From: Streptococcus sp. sy004
GTDB taxonomy: Bacteria > Bacillota > Bacilli > Lactobacillales > Streptococcaceae
DNA length: 64,000 bases
Reading direction: 5' to 3'
NCBI RefSeq assembly: GCF_007859205.1
Contig: NZ_VOHP01000003.1
Location: 1-64,000 of the forward strand
In this document: one piece after another, positions 36,962-46,797 of the stretch
Layout of the letters: each line of letters begins with the position of its first letter
How positions within the stretch are numbered: position 1 is the stretch's first letter
Made by a program: the position numbers and the translations under genes
The notes under the pieces: model-generated
What the model was told of the DNA's origin: nothing
Database searches by the model: none
The model's input: the letters and a program-made list of their open reading frames with translations, nothing else

Positions 36962-38935
36962 CTATTTTTCAACGTGACTAGCTAGATTAGCTTCGTACTC
37001 AGCATTAGATTTGGCTTTTTCTTCTTGCCATTTAGCAATGACTTCATCACGCTCTTTTGTTGTGACCGCCTCATCTCTCAACTTAACGTATTTGAAGTAG
37101 TCATTTCCTTTGACACCGATAGCACCATAAGAACCTGACGCTGGCTCAACCTTAGTCAATGTAGCCAAACCACCTCTTGATACCAATGGAAGCGTGATAG
37201 CACTATCTGTCAACCAAGCCTGAGCTTTCGCATAGGCTGTGTAACGAGCCGTCAAGTCTGTTGTGTTAGCATTAGCTTCTTTAAGTAATTTCGTGTACTC
37301 ATCAAGACCTGACGCTGCAACGGCTGCTGATGTTGATTTTGGATCGATACCGATTGTCTTCATCAAACCACCATTTTCAACATTAAAGACGTCAAGGTAA
37401 GTTGATGGATCTTTGTAGTCTGGTCCCCAACCACCATCTAGGTAGATATCATAATCATGTTGAGCTGCTGACTCAGCAAAGTAAGTCGTATTCTCATACT
37501 CTTCTGTTGACATCTTGTTCACATCAATCACAACATTTTCTTTACCAAGTGCTGCTTCGATTGATTGTTTCACTGAACTAGCTTGTTGCACTTGAACTTC
37601 ATTTGCTTGGTCAGCAGGAATATCCAAGCGAATTGGGAATTCCACACCTTGGGCTTGAAGGGCTTCTTTTGCCTTAGCAAACTCAGCCTTAGCTTTTTCA
37701 GCATTGTACATGCCGTCTTGAGCATCATCTAGATTGACATCAGCCCACTCCTCACCATAAGTAGAGAGTTGCTCTTTGACCAAGGCACCAAATGACTTGT
37801 CACCACTTGATACAAAAGTCGGTGGAACAAGCAGGTTACGCAATGACTTAGTTGCTGCTTCTTCACCAGCCAACTGTGAGTTGTAGGCAACACGGTCTAA
37901 GGCAAAGTTAACGGCTTGACGGAAGTCTTTGTTCAAGATAGCTGCCTTAGTGTCAGCTTTTTGCTTGTCACTTTCCTTGGCAGTGAACTTGTAGTCCCCA
38001 CGATCAAGGTTAAATCTCGCAAAGTAAATCGTGTCATCTTGTAATCCATAAACGACGTTATCGCCATAGTTTTTAACGGCTTCTTTATAACTTGGTTTAT
38101 TTGGATAAAGACGAGCTATACTGTAAACACCATCAGCAAAGTTTTTATAAAGGCTGTCTGAATCTGAACCATCATAATATGTCCATTGGATACCATCTAA
38201 GCTGACCTTGTCTGCATCAAAATAGTTTGGATTTTTTTCCATGACGATAGAAGATTTTGAAGTCAATGATTTCAAGATGAATGGTCCATTGTAAAGGATA
38301 CTTGATGGATCAACCTTACCAAAGTCTTCACCTTGAGATTTCAAGAATTCTTCATTTACTGGGAACAAGATACTATAAGTAACCTTAGAATTCCAATAAG
38401 ATTCTGGTTTATTTAGAGTATATTGAACCGTCTTATCATCAAGTGCTTTAACGCCGACTGTTGAGAAGTCTTTTGTCTTCCCATCAAGATAGTCTTGCAA
38501 GCCCTTGATTGAGTCTTGCACGACATAAAGAGCGTCCGATTGAGAGTCTGCCGCATGTTTCAAACCAGTCACAAAGTCTTGTGCAGTAACGTCTGCATAC
38601 TCTTCACCATCTGATGTAAACCATTTAGCATCGTCGCGTAGGGTATAAGTATAAGTCAAACCATCAGCTGATACTTTCCAGTCCTTAGCCAAGGAACCAA
38701 CCAAGTTACCATACTCATCGTTTTCAAGAAGTCCATCAACCCCTTGGGTTACCACATCACCCGTTGAGGCACGATTGGCCTTGATGTAGTCTAATGTATC
38801 TGGATCTGCTGTATAGACATAGTTATAGATAGACTGATTTGAAGCAGTGTTTTCACTCTTACCACAAGCTGCAAGAACTGATGTAGCTAAAAGTGTCACA
38901 CCTGCTGATTGGAATAATTTTTTCTTATTCACCAT
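36962..38935 (-). CDS. oppA: oligopeptide-binding lipoprotein OppA
   Basis: 657 residues. The signal sequence ends in the lipobox VLAAC, with Cys24 as the lipid-anchored residue. The rest is an SBP_bac_5 peptide-binding protein with YTADPDTLDYIKANRASTG near the start and the family's long two-lobe layout. It captures peptides outside the membrane for OppBC, and in streptococci related proteins also take up signalling peptides. It is the first gene of the operon, with its own promoter and a strong CodY-like box upstream; it is divergent from dacA. Confidence 0.96.
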   Translation of the reverse strand: MVNKKKLFQSAGVTLLATSVLAACGKSENTASNQSIYNYVYTADPDTLDYIKANRASTGDVVTQGVDGLLENDEYGNLVGSLAKDWKVSADGLTYTYTLRDDAKWFTSDGEEYADVTAQDFVTGLKHAADSQSDALYVVQDSIKGLQDYLDGKTKDFSTVGVKALDDKTVQYTLNKPESYWNSKVTYSILFPVNEEFLKSQGEDFGKVDPSSILYNGPFILKSLTSKSSIVMEKNPNYFDADKVSLDGIQWTYYDGSDSDSLYKNFADGVYSIARLYPNKPSYKEAVKNYGDNVVYGLQDDTIYFARFNLDRGDYKFTAKESDKQKADTKAAILNKDFRQAVNFALDRVAYNSQLAGEEAATKSLRNLLVPPTFVSSGDKSFGALVKEQLSTYGEEWADVNLDDAQDGMYNAEKAKAEFAKAKEALQAQGVEFPIRLDIPADQANEVQVQQASSVKQSIEAALGKENVVIDVNKMSTEEYENTTYFAESAAQHDYDIYLDGGWGPDYKDPSTYLDVFNVENGGLMKTIGIDPKSTSAAVAASGLDEYTKLLKEANANTTDLTARYTAYAKAQAWLTDSAITLPLVSRGGLATLTKVEPASGSYGAIGVKGNDYFKYVKLRDEAVTTKERDEVIAKWQEEKAKSNAEYEANLASHVEK

Positions 38936-38969
38936 AAGCGACTCCTCTTTTTCTAATAATTTGTTTTAC

Positions 38970-38998
38970 ATTATACCATAAAGTTTTCTTAAAAGGAA
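38970..38998 (-). promoter_or_regulatory. oppA promoter
   Basis: Minus strand TTCCTT (38993-38998), 17 nt, TATAAT (38970-38975) with an extended TGG. A weaker CodY-like sequence (AGTTTTCTTAAAAGG, 11 of 15) overlaps it at 38982-38996. Confidence 0.7.
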
Positions 38999-39011
38999 AG
39001 TGTTTTCCATA

Positions 39012-39026
39012 AATTTTTAGAAAATT
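39012..39026. promoter_or_regulatory. CodY box upstream of opp
   Basis: AATTTTTAGAAAATT matches the CodY consensus AATTTTCWGAAAATT at 14 of 15 positions. It lies 14 nt upstream of the oppA -35 and 61 nt from the divergent dacA -10 extension. CodY control of opp is known in lactococci and streptococci. Confidence 0.75.
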
Positions 39027-39086
39027 ATATTTTTAACAAACTCAATCCTGCTCAGCTATTCTTCCATTTATTACTGACTTTCTTTA

Positions 39087-39095
39087 TGGTATAAT
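39087..39095 (+). promoter_or_regulatory. dacA promoter
   Basis: Extended -10 TGGTATAAT (TATAAT at 39090-39095); the leader is about 27 nt with GAAAGG as ribosome site. Confidence 0.68.
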
Positions 39096-39128
39096 GATTT
39101 TAGAGCAGTTTGAAAGGTTTGTATAAAA

Positions 39129-40370
39129 ATGAAAAAAATAGCTTGTTTTGTAATAATTATATTATCATTTCTCTCTTCATCAGTCAAGGTCTGGGCAGCA
39201 GATAATTTTGATGTGTCTGCCAAACATGCCATTGCCGTTGAAGCCAGCACAGGAAAAATTCTCTATGAAAAGGACGCTGAAACCATTGCAGGGATTGCTT
39301 CTATCACAAAAATCATGACCGCTTATATGGTCTATCAAGAGGTCAATGCCGGTAGGCTTAGTATGGATGATATGGTTGATATTTCTGATTATCCTTATCA
39401 ACTCACTGCTAACAGCCTAGCCAGTAATGTCCCTATGGAAGCTAGACAATATACCGTTAAGCAACTCTTAGAAGCCAGTATGATTGCCTCAGCTAATAGT
39501 GCTGCCATTGCTCTAGCTGAAAAAATTGCTGGTAGTGAACCTGCATTTGTCGATATGATGCAAAAACAACTGAAAAAGTGGGGAATTACAGATGCCAAAT
39601 TGGTCAATGCTTCTGGTCTAAACAATAGTGCCCTTGGCAACAATATCTATCCAGGGTCTAATAATGACGACGAAAACATGATGTCTGCTAAGTCAGTAGC
39701 CATCATTGCTCGTCATCTCATTCAAGACTATCCAGAAATTCTCAAAATCACTAGTAAAAGTACAGCCGATTTTGATGGTACTATCATGAACACCTTCAAT
39801 TACATGCTACCTCAGCAAACCTATGGTCGTGAAGGCGTTGACGGTCTGAAAACAGGAACAACCGAGTTGGCTGGCCCATCCTTTGTGGGAACATCTACTG
39901 AAAACGGCATGCGAGTCATTACAGTGGTTTTGAACGCTGATAACCCTGACAATAATCCCTTTGCTCGCTTTATTGCCACAACAAACCTACTAGACTATGT
40001 CAGAAGCACCTATGAAATGACCACTGTCATTGAGGCTGGTCAACCTTTCAAAAAACAAACTGTTCCTGTTAGTGATGGTAAACAAAAAAGCGTCTTAGCA
40101 ATTGCCAAAAAAGATTTCAATGTCGTGCAAAAAAAATCTGACCAGTTGACCAAAAACGTCACCATTTCTACCAACAATGAACTCACTGCTCCGATCAAAA
40201 AAGGCGAGGTCGTTGCTCTTGCTACTTTTGAGGACAAAGACTTGGTTGGTGTCGGCTACCTTGATAACCCACCACAAGCCGAATTGGTCGCGGCTGACGA
40301 AGTCAAACGTAGCTTCTTCCTAAAAGTTTGGTGGAATCACTTTGTTCGTTACGTTAATGAAAAATTATAA
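39129..40370 (+). CDS. dacA: D-alanyl-D-alanine carboxypeptidase (PBP3/DacA)
   Basis: 413 residues. A signal peptide (1-23, cleaved after VWA) is followed by a peptidase S11 domain with SITK (active Ser about 58), SAN (about 120) and KTGTT (about 241). After it come a beta-rich C-terminal domain (about 280-385) and an amphipathic C-terminal stretch (FFLKVWWNHFVRYV) that anchors the enzyme to the membrane surface. It trims the terminal D-Ala of stem peptides and limits cross-linking. It is divergent from oppA and convergent with sufB. Confidence 0.95.
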   Translation: MKKIACFVIIILSFLSSSVKVWAADNFDVSAKHAIAVEASTGKILYEKDAETIAGIASITKIMTAYMVYQEVNAGRLSMDDMVDISDYPYQLTANSLASNVPMEARQYTVKQLLEASMIASANSAAIALAEKIAGSEPAFVDMMQKQLKKWGITDAKLVNASGLNNSALGNNIYPGSNNDDENMMSAKSVAIIARHLIQDYPEILKITSKSTADFDGTIMNTFNYMLPQQTYGREGVDGLKTGTTELAGPSFVGTSTENGMRVITVVLNADNPDNNPFARFIATTNLLDYVRSTYEMTTVIEAGQPFKKQTVPVSDGKQKSVLAIAKKDFNVVQKKSDQLTKNVTISTNNELTAPIKKGEVVALATFEDKDLVGVGYLDNPPQAELVAADEVKRSFFLKVWWNHFVRYVNEKL

Positions 40371-40398
40371 AACCAGTTAGTTTCCTAACTGGTTTTTC
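40367..40398. terminator. bidirectional terminator between dacA and sufB
   Basis: AACCAGTTAG / CTAACTGGTT stem (40371-40380 and 40385-40394) with T-runs on both strands. Confidence 0.92.
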
Positions 40399-40416
40399 TT
40401 TATGATAAAGTTTTAT

Positions 40417-41835
40417 CTAGCCGACTGAACCTTCCATTTCATAACTAATCAAACGGTTAAGTTCAACAGCATATTCCATTGGCAATTCCTTGGTAAAAGG
40501 CTCAACAAAGCCCATGACAATCATCTCTGTCGCTTCACTCTCAGACAGCCCACGGCTCATCAGATAGTAAAGTTGTTCTTCAGAGATTTTTGAAACTTTG
40601 GCTTCATGCTCAAGAGCGACTTGTGAATTGTGAATCTCATTAAATGGAATGGTGTCTGACTTAGACTGGTCATCCATAATGATGGTATCACATTCGATAT
40701 GGCTGACAGACTTCTTAGAATTTTTAGCAAAGGTCACCTGACCACGATAGTTAACCTCGCCACCACCCTTGGCAATCGATTTGGAAACAATAGATGAGCT
40801 AGTATGAGGAGCATTATGAATCATCTTAGCCCCTGTATCTTGCTTTTGTCCAGTATTGGCAAAGGCGATTGATAACATGGTACCACGAGCCCCTTCACCG
40901 TCCAAGTAAACTGACGGGTATTTCATGGTTGTTTTAGCACCCAAATTGCCATCAATCCACTCCACAGTAGCATTCTTAGTAGCTCTAGCACGCTTGGTTA
41001 CTAGGTTATAAACATTGTCCGACCAGTTTTGAATCGTGGTATAGCGAACATAAGCACCATCAAGGGCAAAAATTTCCACAATAGCTGCATGTAAACTATT
41101 GGTTGAATAGGTCGGTGCTGTACAACCTTCAACATAATGTACACTAGCCCCTTCATCAACGATGATCAACGTACGTTCAAACTGACCTGTGTTTTGATTG
41201 TTGATACGGAAGTAAGTCTGTAACGGAATATCGACCTTGACACCCTTAGGCACATAGATAAAGGTACCACCTGACCACACTGCTGAGTTCAGAGCTGCAA
41301 GTTTGTTATCTGTTGGTGGGACTAATTTGGCAAAATACTGCTTGAATAGGTCTGGATACTCACGCAAGGCTGAATCTGTATCCGTAAAAACAATCCCCAG
41401 CTTTTCAAATTCTTCTTTCATGTTGTGATAAACCACTTCAGACTCATATTGTGCCGCTGCTCCTGCCAAATAGGCTCTTTCAGCTTCTGGAATACCAATG
41501 CGTTCAAAGGTTTCCTTAATCTTTTCAGGAACATCATCCCAAGAACGAGCTGGCTTATCTGATGGTTTTTGATAGTAAATAATATCATCAAAATCAATAT
41601 CAGACAAATCTGGCCCCCAATTCTGCATAGGCATTTTTTGGAAGGTTTCCAAGGATTTCAAGCGAAACTCTAACATCCACTCAGGTTCGTTTTTTTCTGC
41701 TGACATCTGCCTAACCACCGCTTCACTCAAGCCCTTACCTGTGGAATAGATGGGATCAACATCATCATGGAAACCGAATTTATATTCACCAAGATCAATC
41801 GGCTTTGGCTCAACGATTTCATTTGTTTCTGCCAT
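40417..41835 (-). CDS. sufB: Fe-S cluster assembly scaffold SufB
   Basis: 472 residues, full length. It has the SufBD beta-helix core with [18 protein letters not shown] and HYVEGCTAP, where the Cys is the conserved cluster-related residue, and the C-terminal [26 protein letters not shown]. With SufC and SufD it forms the SufBC2D scaffold on which Fe-S clusters are built. It is last in the sufCDSUB operon. Confidence 0.97.
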   Translation of the reverse strand: MAETNEIVEPKPIDLGEYKFGFHDDVDPIYSTGKGLSEAVVRQMSAEKNEPEWMLEFRLKSLETFQKMPMQNWGPDLSDIDFDDIIYYQKPSDKPARSWDDVPEKIKETFERIGIPEAERAYLAGAAAQYESEVVYHNMKEEFEKLGIVFTDTDSALREYPDLFKQYFAKLVPPTDNKLAALNSAVWSGGTFIYVPKGVKVDIPLQTYFRINNQNTGQFERTLIIVDEGASVHYVEGCTAPTYSTNSLHAAIVEIFALDGAYVRYTTIQNWSDNVYNLVTKRARATKNATVEWIDGNLGAKTTMKYPSVYLDGEGARGTMLSIAFANTGQKQDTGAKMIHNAPHTSSSIVSKSIAKGGGEVNYRGQVTFAKNSKKSVSHIECDTIIMDDQSKSDTIPFNEIHNSQVALEHEAKVSKISEEQLYYLMSRGLSESEATEMIVMGFVEPFTKELPMEYAVELNRLISYEMEGSVG

Positions 41836-41862
41836 AATTATCTCCTCATATTTTTTATTCGT

Positions 41863-42297
41863 TCAATTTTCTTGTTTTGTTAACACCTTCGTCATGGCTT
41901 GCCAAGCGAGATTAGCACATTTTATCCGTTGGGGAAACTTGGTCACTCCTGCTAGAAATTCAGCATCGCCAAGACGCTTTGACTGAGCCAGCTTTTGCCC
42001 TTGCATTAGCTGAGAAAACAACTCCAAAAGTTCGTTAATGTCATCTTTTCGTTCACCTTTGACTAAATCTGTCATCATACTGGCTGACGCCGTTGAAATA
42101 CTACATCCTTTACCAGAAAAACTGATGTCTTCAACCTTATCATCTCCCCATTTGACAAAGAGATGAATCACATCACCACAACTCGGATTATGTAAGGTTA
42201 TGGGTTCAATATCTGCCAAAGCCCCATAATGATGAGGACTTTTAGCATGATCAGTTATCAAGGTCATATAGAGTTGATTAAGATTAGATAAGGCCAT
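41863..42297 (-). CDS. sufU: SUF sulfur-relay/scaffold protein SufU
   Basis: 144 residues of the IscU-like fold. The three conserved cysteines are visible in NPSCGD, GKGCSIS and the late CANLAW. SufU binds zinc and receives the persulfide sulfur from SufS in Gram-positive bacteria. It overlaps the end of sufS by 14 nt. Confidence 0.95.
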   Translation of the reverse strand: MALSNLNQLYMTLITDHAKSPHHYGALADIEPITLHNPSCGDVIHLFVKWGDDKVEDISFSGKGCSISTASASMMTDLVKGERKDDINELLELFSQLMQGQKLAQSKRLGDAEFLAGVTKFPQRIKCANLAWQAMTKVLTKQEN

Positions 42298-43501
42298 TGA
42301 AAAACTCCTTTGTTGCCTGAATACCAGAAATCAACCGGTCACAGTCAGCCTTGGTATTGTAACAGGCTAAGCTCGCACGCACTGTGGCATTTGTGCCTAG
42401 ATAAGTCATCAAGGGCTGGGCACAATGGTGACCTGCCCTAACTGCAATCCCTTGATAATCAAGAGCTGTCGCCGCATCATGCGGATGAAGCCCTTCTAGA
42501 TTAAAGGAAATGACACCCAGTCTGTTTTGTCTATCTTTTGGACCATAAAGGGTCAAACCATCAATTTGCTGCAATTTAGGCAACAGATAGGCGATCAAAT
42601 TCGCTTCATGTGCGATAACCTTAGACAAGCCAATCTGGTTAAGGTAGTCAATGGCAGCACCCAAACCAATGGCTTCTGCGATAGGAGGCGTTCCAGCCTC
42701 AAACTTATACGGTAAATCAGCCCAACTAGCTTCTTGCTCACTCACACTGGCAATCATTTCCCCACCAAATTCGACAGGTGGCAATTGTTCCAACAAACTT
42801 TTTCGTCCGTACAAGACACCAATCCCAGTAGGAGCGTACATCTTGTGGCCTGAAAACACCATAAAATCACAAGCTAAATCAGCCACATTCAAGGCAATAT
42901 GACCTGCTGATTGCGCGGCATCAAGGACAAGATAAGCCCCTACTTGATGAGCCAAATCAGCAATTTCTTTGACTGGATTGACACAACCAAGGACATTTGA
43001 CACATGAGCAATACTCACAAACTTCGTTTTTGCATTTAACTTCGTTTTCAAGTCAGCCAGATCCAATTGTCCGTCTTTTAGATAAACATAGACTAATTTA
43101 GCTCCTGTTCGTTGACAAACCTGTTGCCAAGGTATGAGATTGGCATGATGTTCCATAATACTGATCAAAACCTCATCACCTGGTTTTAAGAGTCGTTCAG
43201 CCCAAGTAGCAACAATATTCAAACCCGCAGTAGTCCCTTTGGTAAAAATGATTTCTTTTCGATTAGCACCGATAAAATCTGCCACCTTGTCGCGAGCTAT
43301 CTCATAGGCTGTCGTTGCTCTTTCAGCTAGACTGTGAACCCCACGATGAACATTAGCATTGCTGGTACGATAGTATTGATTGAGAGCATCTAAGACCATT
43401 TGAGGCTTTTGACTGGTCGCTGCATTGTCCAGATAAACCAAAGGTTCACCCTGTATCTGCTCTTGTAAAATCGGAAAATCTTGCCAAAATTCTGCTTGCA
43501 T
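42284..43501 (-). CDS. sufS: cysteine desulfurase SufS
   Basis: 405 residues. A fold-type I PLP enzyme with the Schiff-base lysine in FSGHKMYAPTGIG, HAN after the LISIMEH stretch, and the persulfide Cys in AGHHCAQPLM (about residue 360). It takes sulfur from cysteine and passes it to SufU. Its ATG overlaps the sufD stop (TAATG). Confidence 0.96.
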   Translation of the reverse strand: MQAEFWQDFPILQEQIQGEPLVYLDNAATSQKPQMVLDALNQYYRTSNANVHRGVHSLAERATTAYEIARDKVADFIGANRKEIIFTKGTTAGLNIVATWAERLLKPGDEVLISIMEHHANLIPWQQVCQRTGAKLVYVYLKDGQLDLADLKTKLNAKTKFVSIAHVSNVLGCVNPVKEIADLAHQVGAYLVLDAAQSAGHIALNVADLACDFMVFSGHKMYAPTGIGVLYGRKSLLEQLPPVEFGGEMIASVSEQEASWADLPYKFEAGTPPIAEAIGLGAAIDYLNQIGLSKVIAHEANLIAYLLPKLQQIDGLTLYGPKDRQNRLGVISFNLEGLHPHDAATALDYQGIAVRAGHHCAQPLMTYLGTNATVRASLACYNTKADCDRLISGIQATKEFFNGLI

Positions 43502-44763
43502 TAGCGTTTGTCCAACTTTTCATCAATTACGGCAATCATGTCTTCACGTACTGACTTGACTGGAATTTCCGTAATCACAGTCCCTAGGAAGCCACGAATC
43601 ACTAACTTTTCCGCAGTAATTTGATCGATACCACGACTCATCAAATAATACATGTCTTCTGGATCAACTTGACCGATTGAGGCAGCATGACCTGCCGTGA
43701 CTTCATTTTCATCAATCAAAAGAATCGGATTGGCATCTGAACGAGCCTTATCTGACAACATCAACACACGGCTTTCTTGTTGCGCATCTGCTCCTTTAGC
43801 CCCTTTGATGATATGGCCGATACCATTGAACGTCAAGGTCGCACGTTCTAAGATAACCCCGTGTTGCAAAATATGACCGACTGACGAACGACCATAGTTG
43901 GTGACACGTGTATCAATCCCTTGTACTTGACGACCACTTGAAACGGCTACTACTTTTAGGTTGGCATGACTACCATGACCAATTAACTCACTGTCAAAAT
44001 CACAAACTACATTGCCTTCATTCATGACACCCAATGCCCAGTCAATCGTTGCGTCATCGGCATGACTACCACAACGTGTGACATAGGCTGTCACGTTCTC
44101 ACCTAGGCGATCAATGGCTGCAAATTTAATTTGACTACCTGCTCCAGCAATCACTTCTACACAGATATTAGCAGTTGCTTGTTGAGTATTTTGCCCAATT
44201 GATTCAAATCGTTCCAAATAAGTCACTTTAGCATTTTTACCTAAGATAATCAAGACATGCTTGTTGAAAGGCACATCGCTATCGCTATCTTGCAGAAAAA
44301 TATTTTCGATAGGTTGCTCAATCTCAACATTGTCAGGAACATAAAGCACGGCACCGCTATTGAAATAAGCCGTGTGATAGGCTGCCAATTTATTAGCGTC
44401 ATAAGCAACTGCTTGACCAAAATTAGCCTCAATTTGCTCTGGGATTTCTTCCAAGGCAGTTCTCAAATCTGTCAAAACCACACCTTGTTCCAAGAGCTTG
44501 GCTGGTAATTGTTCCAAAACAGTCTGCGTTCCTACTTGCACCAGCTTAGGATTGTCATCTAGCTGGATAAAGTCTGGTACACTAGCAACTTCTGGACTAT
44601 CTGTCACCGTGCCATCGCCTAAATTCCAACGATGAAACTTAACCCGTTCAATCATAGGAAAATCCAAGTCGTCTAACTTGTCAAACGCTGCTAAACGACG
44701 TTCTTGTAACCATTTTGGCTCAGCATGACCTTGTGAAAAATTAAGAATGCTTTCCCTTGTCAT
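43501..44763 (-). CDS. sufD: Fe-S cluster assembly protein SufD
   Basis: 420 residues. A SufB paralogue with the same right-handed beta-helix core (VLYVPDNVEIEQPI, GRSSVGHILQHGVI) and the final HAASIGQVDPEDMYYLMSRGI motif. It partners SufB and SufC in the scaffold complex. It lies between sufC (27-nt gap) and sufS (overlap). Confidence 0.96.
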   Translation of the reverse strand: MTRESILNFSQGHAEPKWLQERRLAAFDKLDDLDFPMIERVKFHRWNLGDGTVTDSPEVASVPDFIQLDDNPKLVQVGTQTVLEQLPAKLLEQGVVLTDLRTALEEIPEQIEANFGQAVAYDANKLAAYHTAYFNSGAVLYVPDNVEIEQPIENIFLQDSDSDVPFNKHVLIILGKNAKVTYLERFESIGQNTQQATANICVEVIAGAGSQIKFAAIDRLGENVTAYVTRCGSHADDATIDWALGVMNEGNVVCDFDSELIGHGSHANLKVVAVSSGRQVQGIDTRVTNYGRSSVGHILQHGVILERATLTFNGIGHIIKGAKGADAQQESRVLMLSDKARSDANPILLIDENEVTAGHAASIGQVDPEDMYYLMSRGIDQITAEKLVIRGFLGTVITEIPVKSVREDMIAVIDEKLDKR

Positions 44764-44790
44764 TTCGTTCTCCTTTTATCCAGTCTTAGA

Positions 44791-45561
44791 CTAAGCCTCT
44801 TCTTGATAATCCAAGCCCAGTTCCTCAGCGATTTTGGCGTAACCTTCATTTTCCAAGCGTTTAGCCAAATCTGCACCACCTGATAGTACCACGCGCCCAT
44901 CCATCATCACATGCACCACATCTGGTGTGATGTAATTGAGTAAACGTTGATAGTGGGTGATAATCATGGCACCAAAGCCATCTCCACGCATGGCATTGAC
45001 CCCCTTAGAAACCACCTTCAAGGCATCAATATCAAGACCTGAGTCAATCTCATCAAGCAAGGCAAATTTAGGCTCTAACATCAAGAGTTGGAGAATTTCA
45101 TTGCGTTTTTTCTCTCCACCTGAAAACCCTTCGTTGAGATAGCGTTCTGCCATTTCTTCTTTCATGCCAAGCAATTCCATTTTTTCATCTAATTTAGTGA
45201 TGAAATCACGCACAGAAATCTTATCCTCATCTTCTTTACCAGCATTCATGGCTGCACGAATAAATTCTGCATTGGTAATTCCTGGAATCTCACTTGGATA
45301 TTGCATAGCAAGAAACAAACCTAAACGTGCACGTTCGTCAACTTCCAATTCCAAAAGATTAACACCGTCAAAAAGGATTTCTCCCTCGGTCACTTCAAAG
45401 TTGGGATTGCCCATAATAGCGGCAGACAGGGTTGATTTTCCTGTTCCGTTTGGTCCCATGATTGCTGCAATCTCTCCTGTTTTTAACGTTAGATTAACTC
45501 CACGCAAAATTTCTTTGTCTTCAATTGAGACATGTAAGTTTTTAATTTCAAGTACAGACAT
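44791..45561 (-). CDS. sufC: Fe-S cluster assembly ATPase SufC
   Basis: 256 residues from ATG 45561, which AAGGAG serves; the in-frame ATG at 45576 lies before that ribosome site. ABC-type ATPase with Walker A GPNGTGKSTLS, signature FSGGEKKRNEILQ, Walker B FALLDEIDSGLD and H-loop ITHYQR. It is soluble and powers remodelling of SufBD rather than transport. It is the first gene of the suf operon. Confidence 0.97.
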   Translation of the reverse strand: MSVLEIKNLHVSIEDKEILRGVNLTLKTGEIAAIMGPNGTGKSTLSAAIMGNPNFEVTEGEILFDGVNLLELEVDERARLGLFLAMQYPSEIPGITNAEFIRAAMNAGKEDEDKISVRDFITKLDEKMELLGMKEEMAERYLNEGFSGGEKKRNEILQLLMLEPKFALLDEIDSGLDIDALKVVSKGVNAMRGDGFGAMIITHYQRLLNYITPDVVHVMMDGRVVLSGGADLAKRLENEGYAKIAEELGLDYQEEA

Positions 45562-45591
45562 GATTGGCTCCTTCATTTTAAGTTTGACTTT

Positions 45592-45621
45592 ATTATAACA
45601 AAAAAAGCCTTGTAAGGCTTT
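45592..45621 (-). promoter_or_regulatory. rgpG/tagO terminator fused to the suf promoter
   Basis: The minus-strand stem AAGCC / GGCTT (45616-45620 and 45605-45609) has a T7 tail that runs straight into the extended -10 TGTTATAAT (TATAAT at 45592-45597) of the suf operon. Confidence 0.72.
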
Positions 45622-45633
45622 GTTTAGAGCTTG

Positions 45634-46794
45634 CTATTTCTTTGATTTTTCTTGCCATTTCAGCAGTGTAGTCTGACGAAAATCACTATTACCAATGAAT
45701 TTCAGAAGATTAAATAGTGGCGTTTTATTCATACCCCAAATGCCCAAACCCTCAATAAAAATTTCCAGACCAAAGGTTAATCCGATTATCAACAAAATTC
45801 CACCTAGACGACTGGATACATTTAAGAGAAGAGAGGTTAAAGAAAAGAGAATCGCAATCCCATAGACCACAAAAACTGCTCCACGATGAGTAAAGCCCAT
45901 CGCTAACAAGCGGTGATGTAGATGGCGTTTATCTGGCTGCGTTATTTTTTGACCTGATAATTTCCGACGAATAATCGCGACCACCGTATCCATAATCGGT
46001 ACACCTAGGATAATCACTGGCGTCACTACTGCCACAGCCGTGGCATTTTTCAACCCTTGTAAAGATAGGACACCAATCATAAAGCCAATAAACAGGGCTC
46101 CTGTATCTCCGAGATAGATAATGGCTGGATGGTAATTATAAGGGAAAAAGCCCAAAATGGCTGCCAGTAGAACAAAAATGGTCATGGTTAGATAAAGATC
46201 TGACTTGGGTAAGAAAAAATAAGAAACCAAACCCATAGTACCAAGGCTGACAATAGATACCCCAGAAACTAGACCATCTAAACCATCAATCAAATTGACT
46301 GCATTGGTTATGGAAATAATCCACAAAACCGTCAACAAACAAGTCAGCACAGGACCAAATGAAATCAAGGCTCCCCCAAAGGGTATCTTAAAACTATCAA
46401 AACGAAAGTCTGTAAAATACCAAACCACGATGGCTGCTAGAATAATCCCTAACATCTTAAATTTAGGAGATAATTCATAAATATCATCAATAAAACCAGT
46501 GATACCAACTACAAGACCAGCCACTACCACTGGTAAAATATAATCAAAATAGGATTGCGTTGACAAAAGTGACCGCACAATAAACGGCATAATAATCAAG
46601 CTAGTTAGTAGAAAAGACAAAATGATTGCTAGACCACCGCTACTTGGCATTGGGACTTGATTGATGCGGCGAGCATTGGGCTGATCAACAGCTCCCACCC
46701 TAAAGGCTATAAATCTGACTATAGGGGTCAGAATGAGGGAGAGCAGAAAAGTCCCAATTAAAATCATGACGTATTCAATGGTAAAAGGTACCAT
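45634..46794 (-). CDS. undecaprenyl-phosphate sugar-1-phosphate transferase (RgpG/TagO/GacO type)
   Basis: 386 residues, about 11 membrane segments, MraY/WecA family. Motifs are DQPNARRINQVPMPSSGG, NLIDGLDGL (Mg-binding aspartates), YLGDTGALFIGF and the cytoplasmic RHLHHRLL histidine loop. It transfers GlcNAc-1-phosphate to undecaprenyl phosphate and so starts rhamnose-polysaccharide or teichoic acid synthesis. The mecA-adjacent position is that of rgpG in S. mutans and gacO in S. pyogenes. It begins 3 nt after mecA, so the two form an operon. MraY itself is less likely because of the WecA-type HxHH loop. Confidence 0.92.
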   Translation of the reverse strand: MVPFTIEYVMILIGTFLLSLILTPIVRFIAFRVGAVDQPNARRINQVPMPSSGGLAIILSFLLTSLIIMPFIVRSLLSTQSYFDYILPVVVAGLVVGITGFIDDIYELSPKFKMLGIILAAIVVWYFTDFRFDSFKIPFGGALISFGPVLTCLLTVLWIISITNAVNLIDGLDGLVSGVSIVSLGTMGLVSYFFLPKSDLYLTMTIFVLLAAILGFFPYNYHPAIIYLGDTGALFIGFMIGVLSLQGLKNATAVAVVTPVIILGVPIMDTVVAIIRRKLSGQKITQPDKRHLHHRLLAMGFTHRGAVFVVYGIAILFSLTSLLLNVSSRLGGILLIIGLTFGLEIFIEGLGIWGMNKTPLFNLLKFIGNSDFRQTTLLKWQEKSKK

Positions 46795-46797
46795 TTT

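Noticed and set aside
44251-44508. ORFs on both strands inside sufD
   Set aside because: Shadow frames of a conserved core gene.
45164-45598. 144-codon ORF opposite sufC
   Set aside because: Fully antisense to sufC and its promoter, with Ser/Pro-rich shadow composition.
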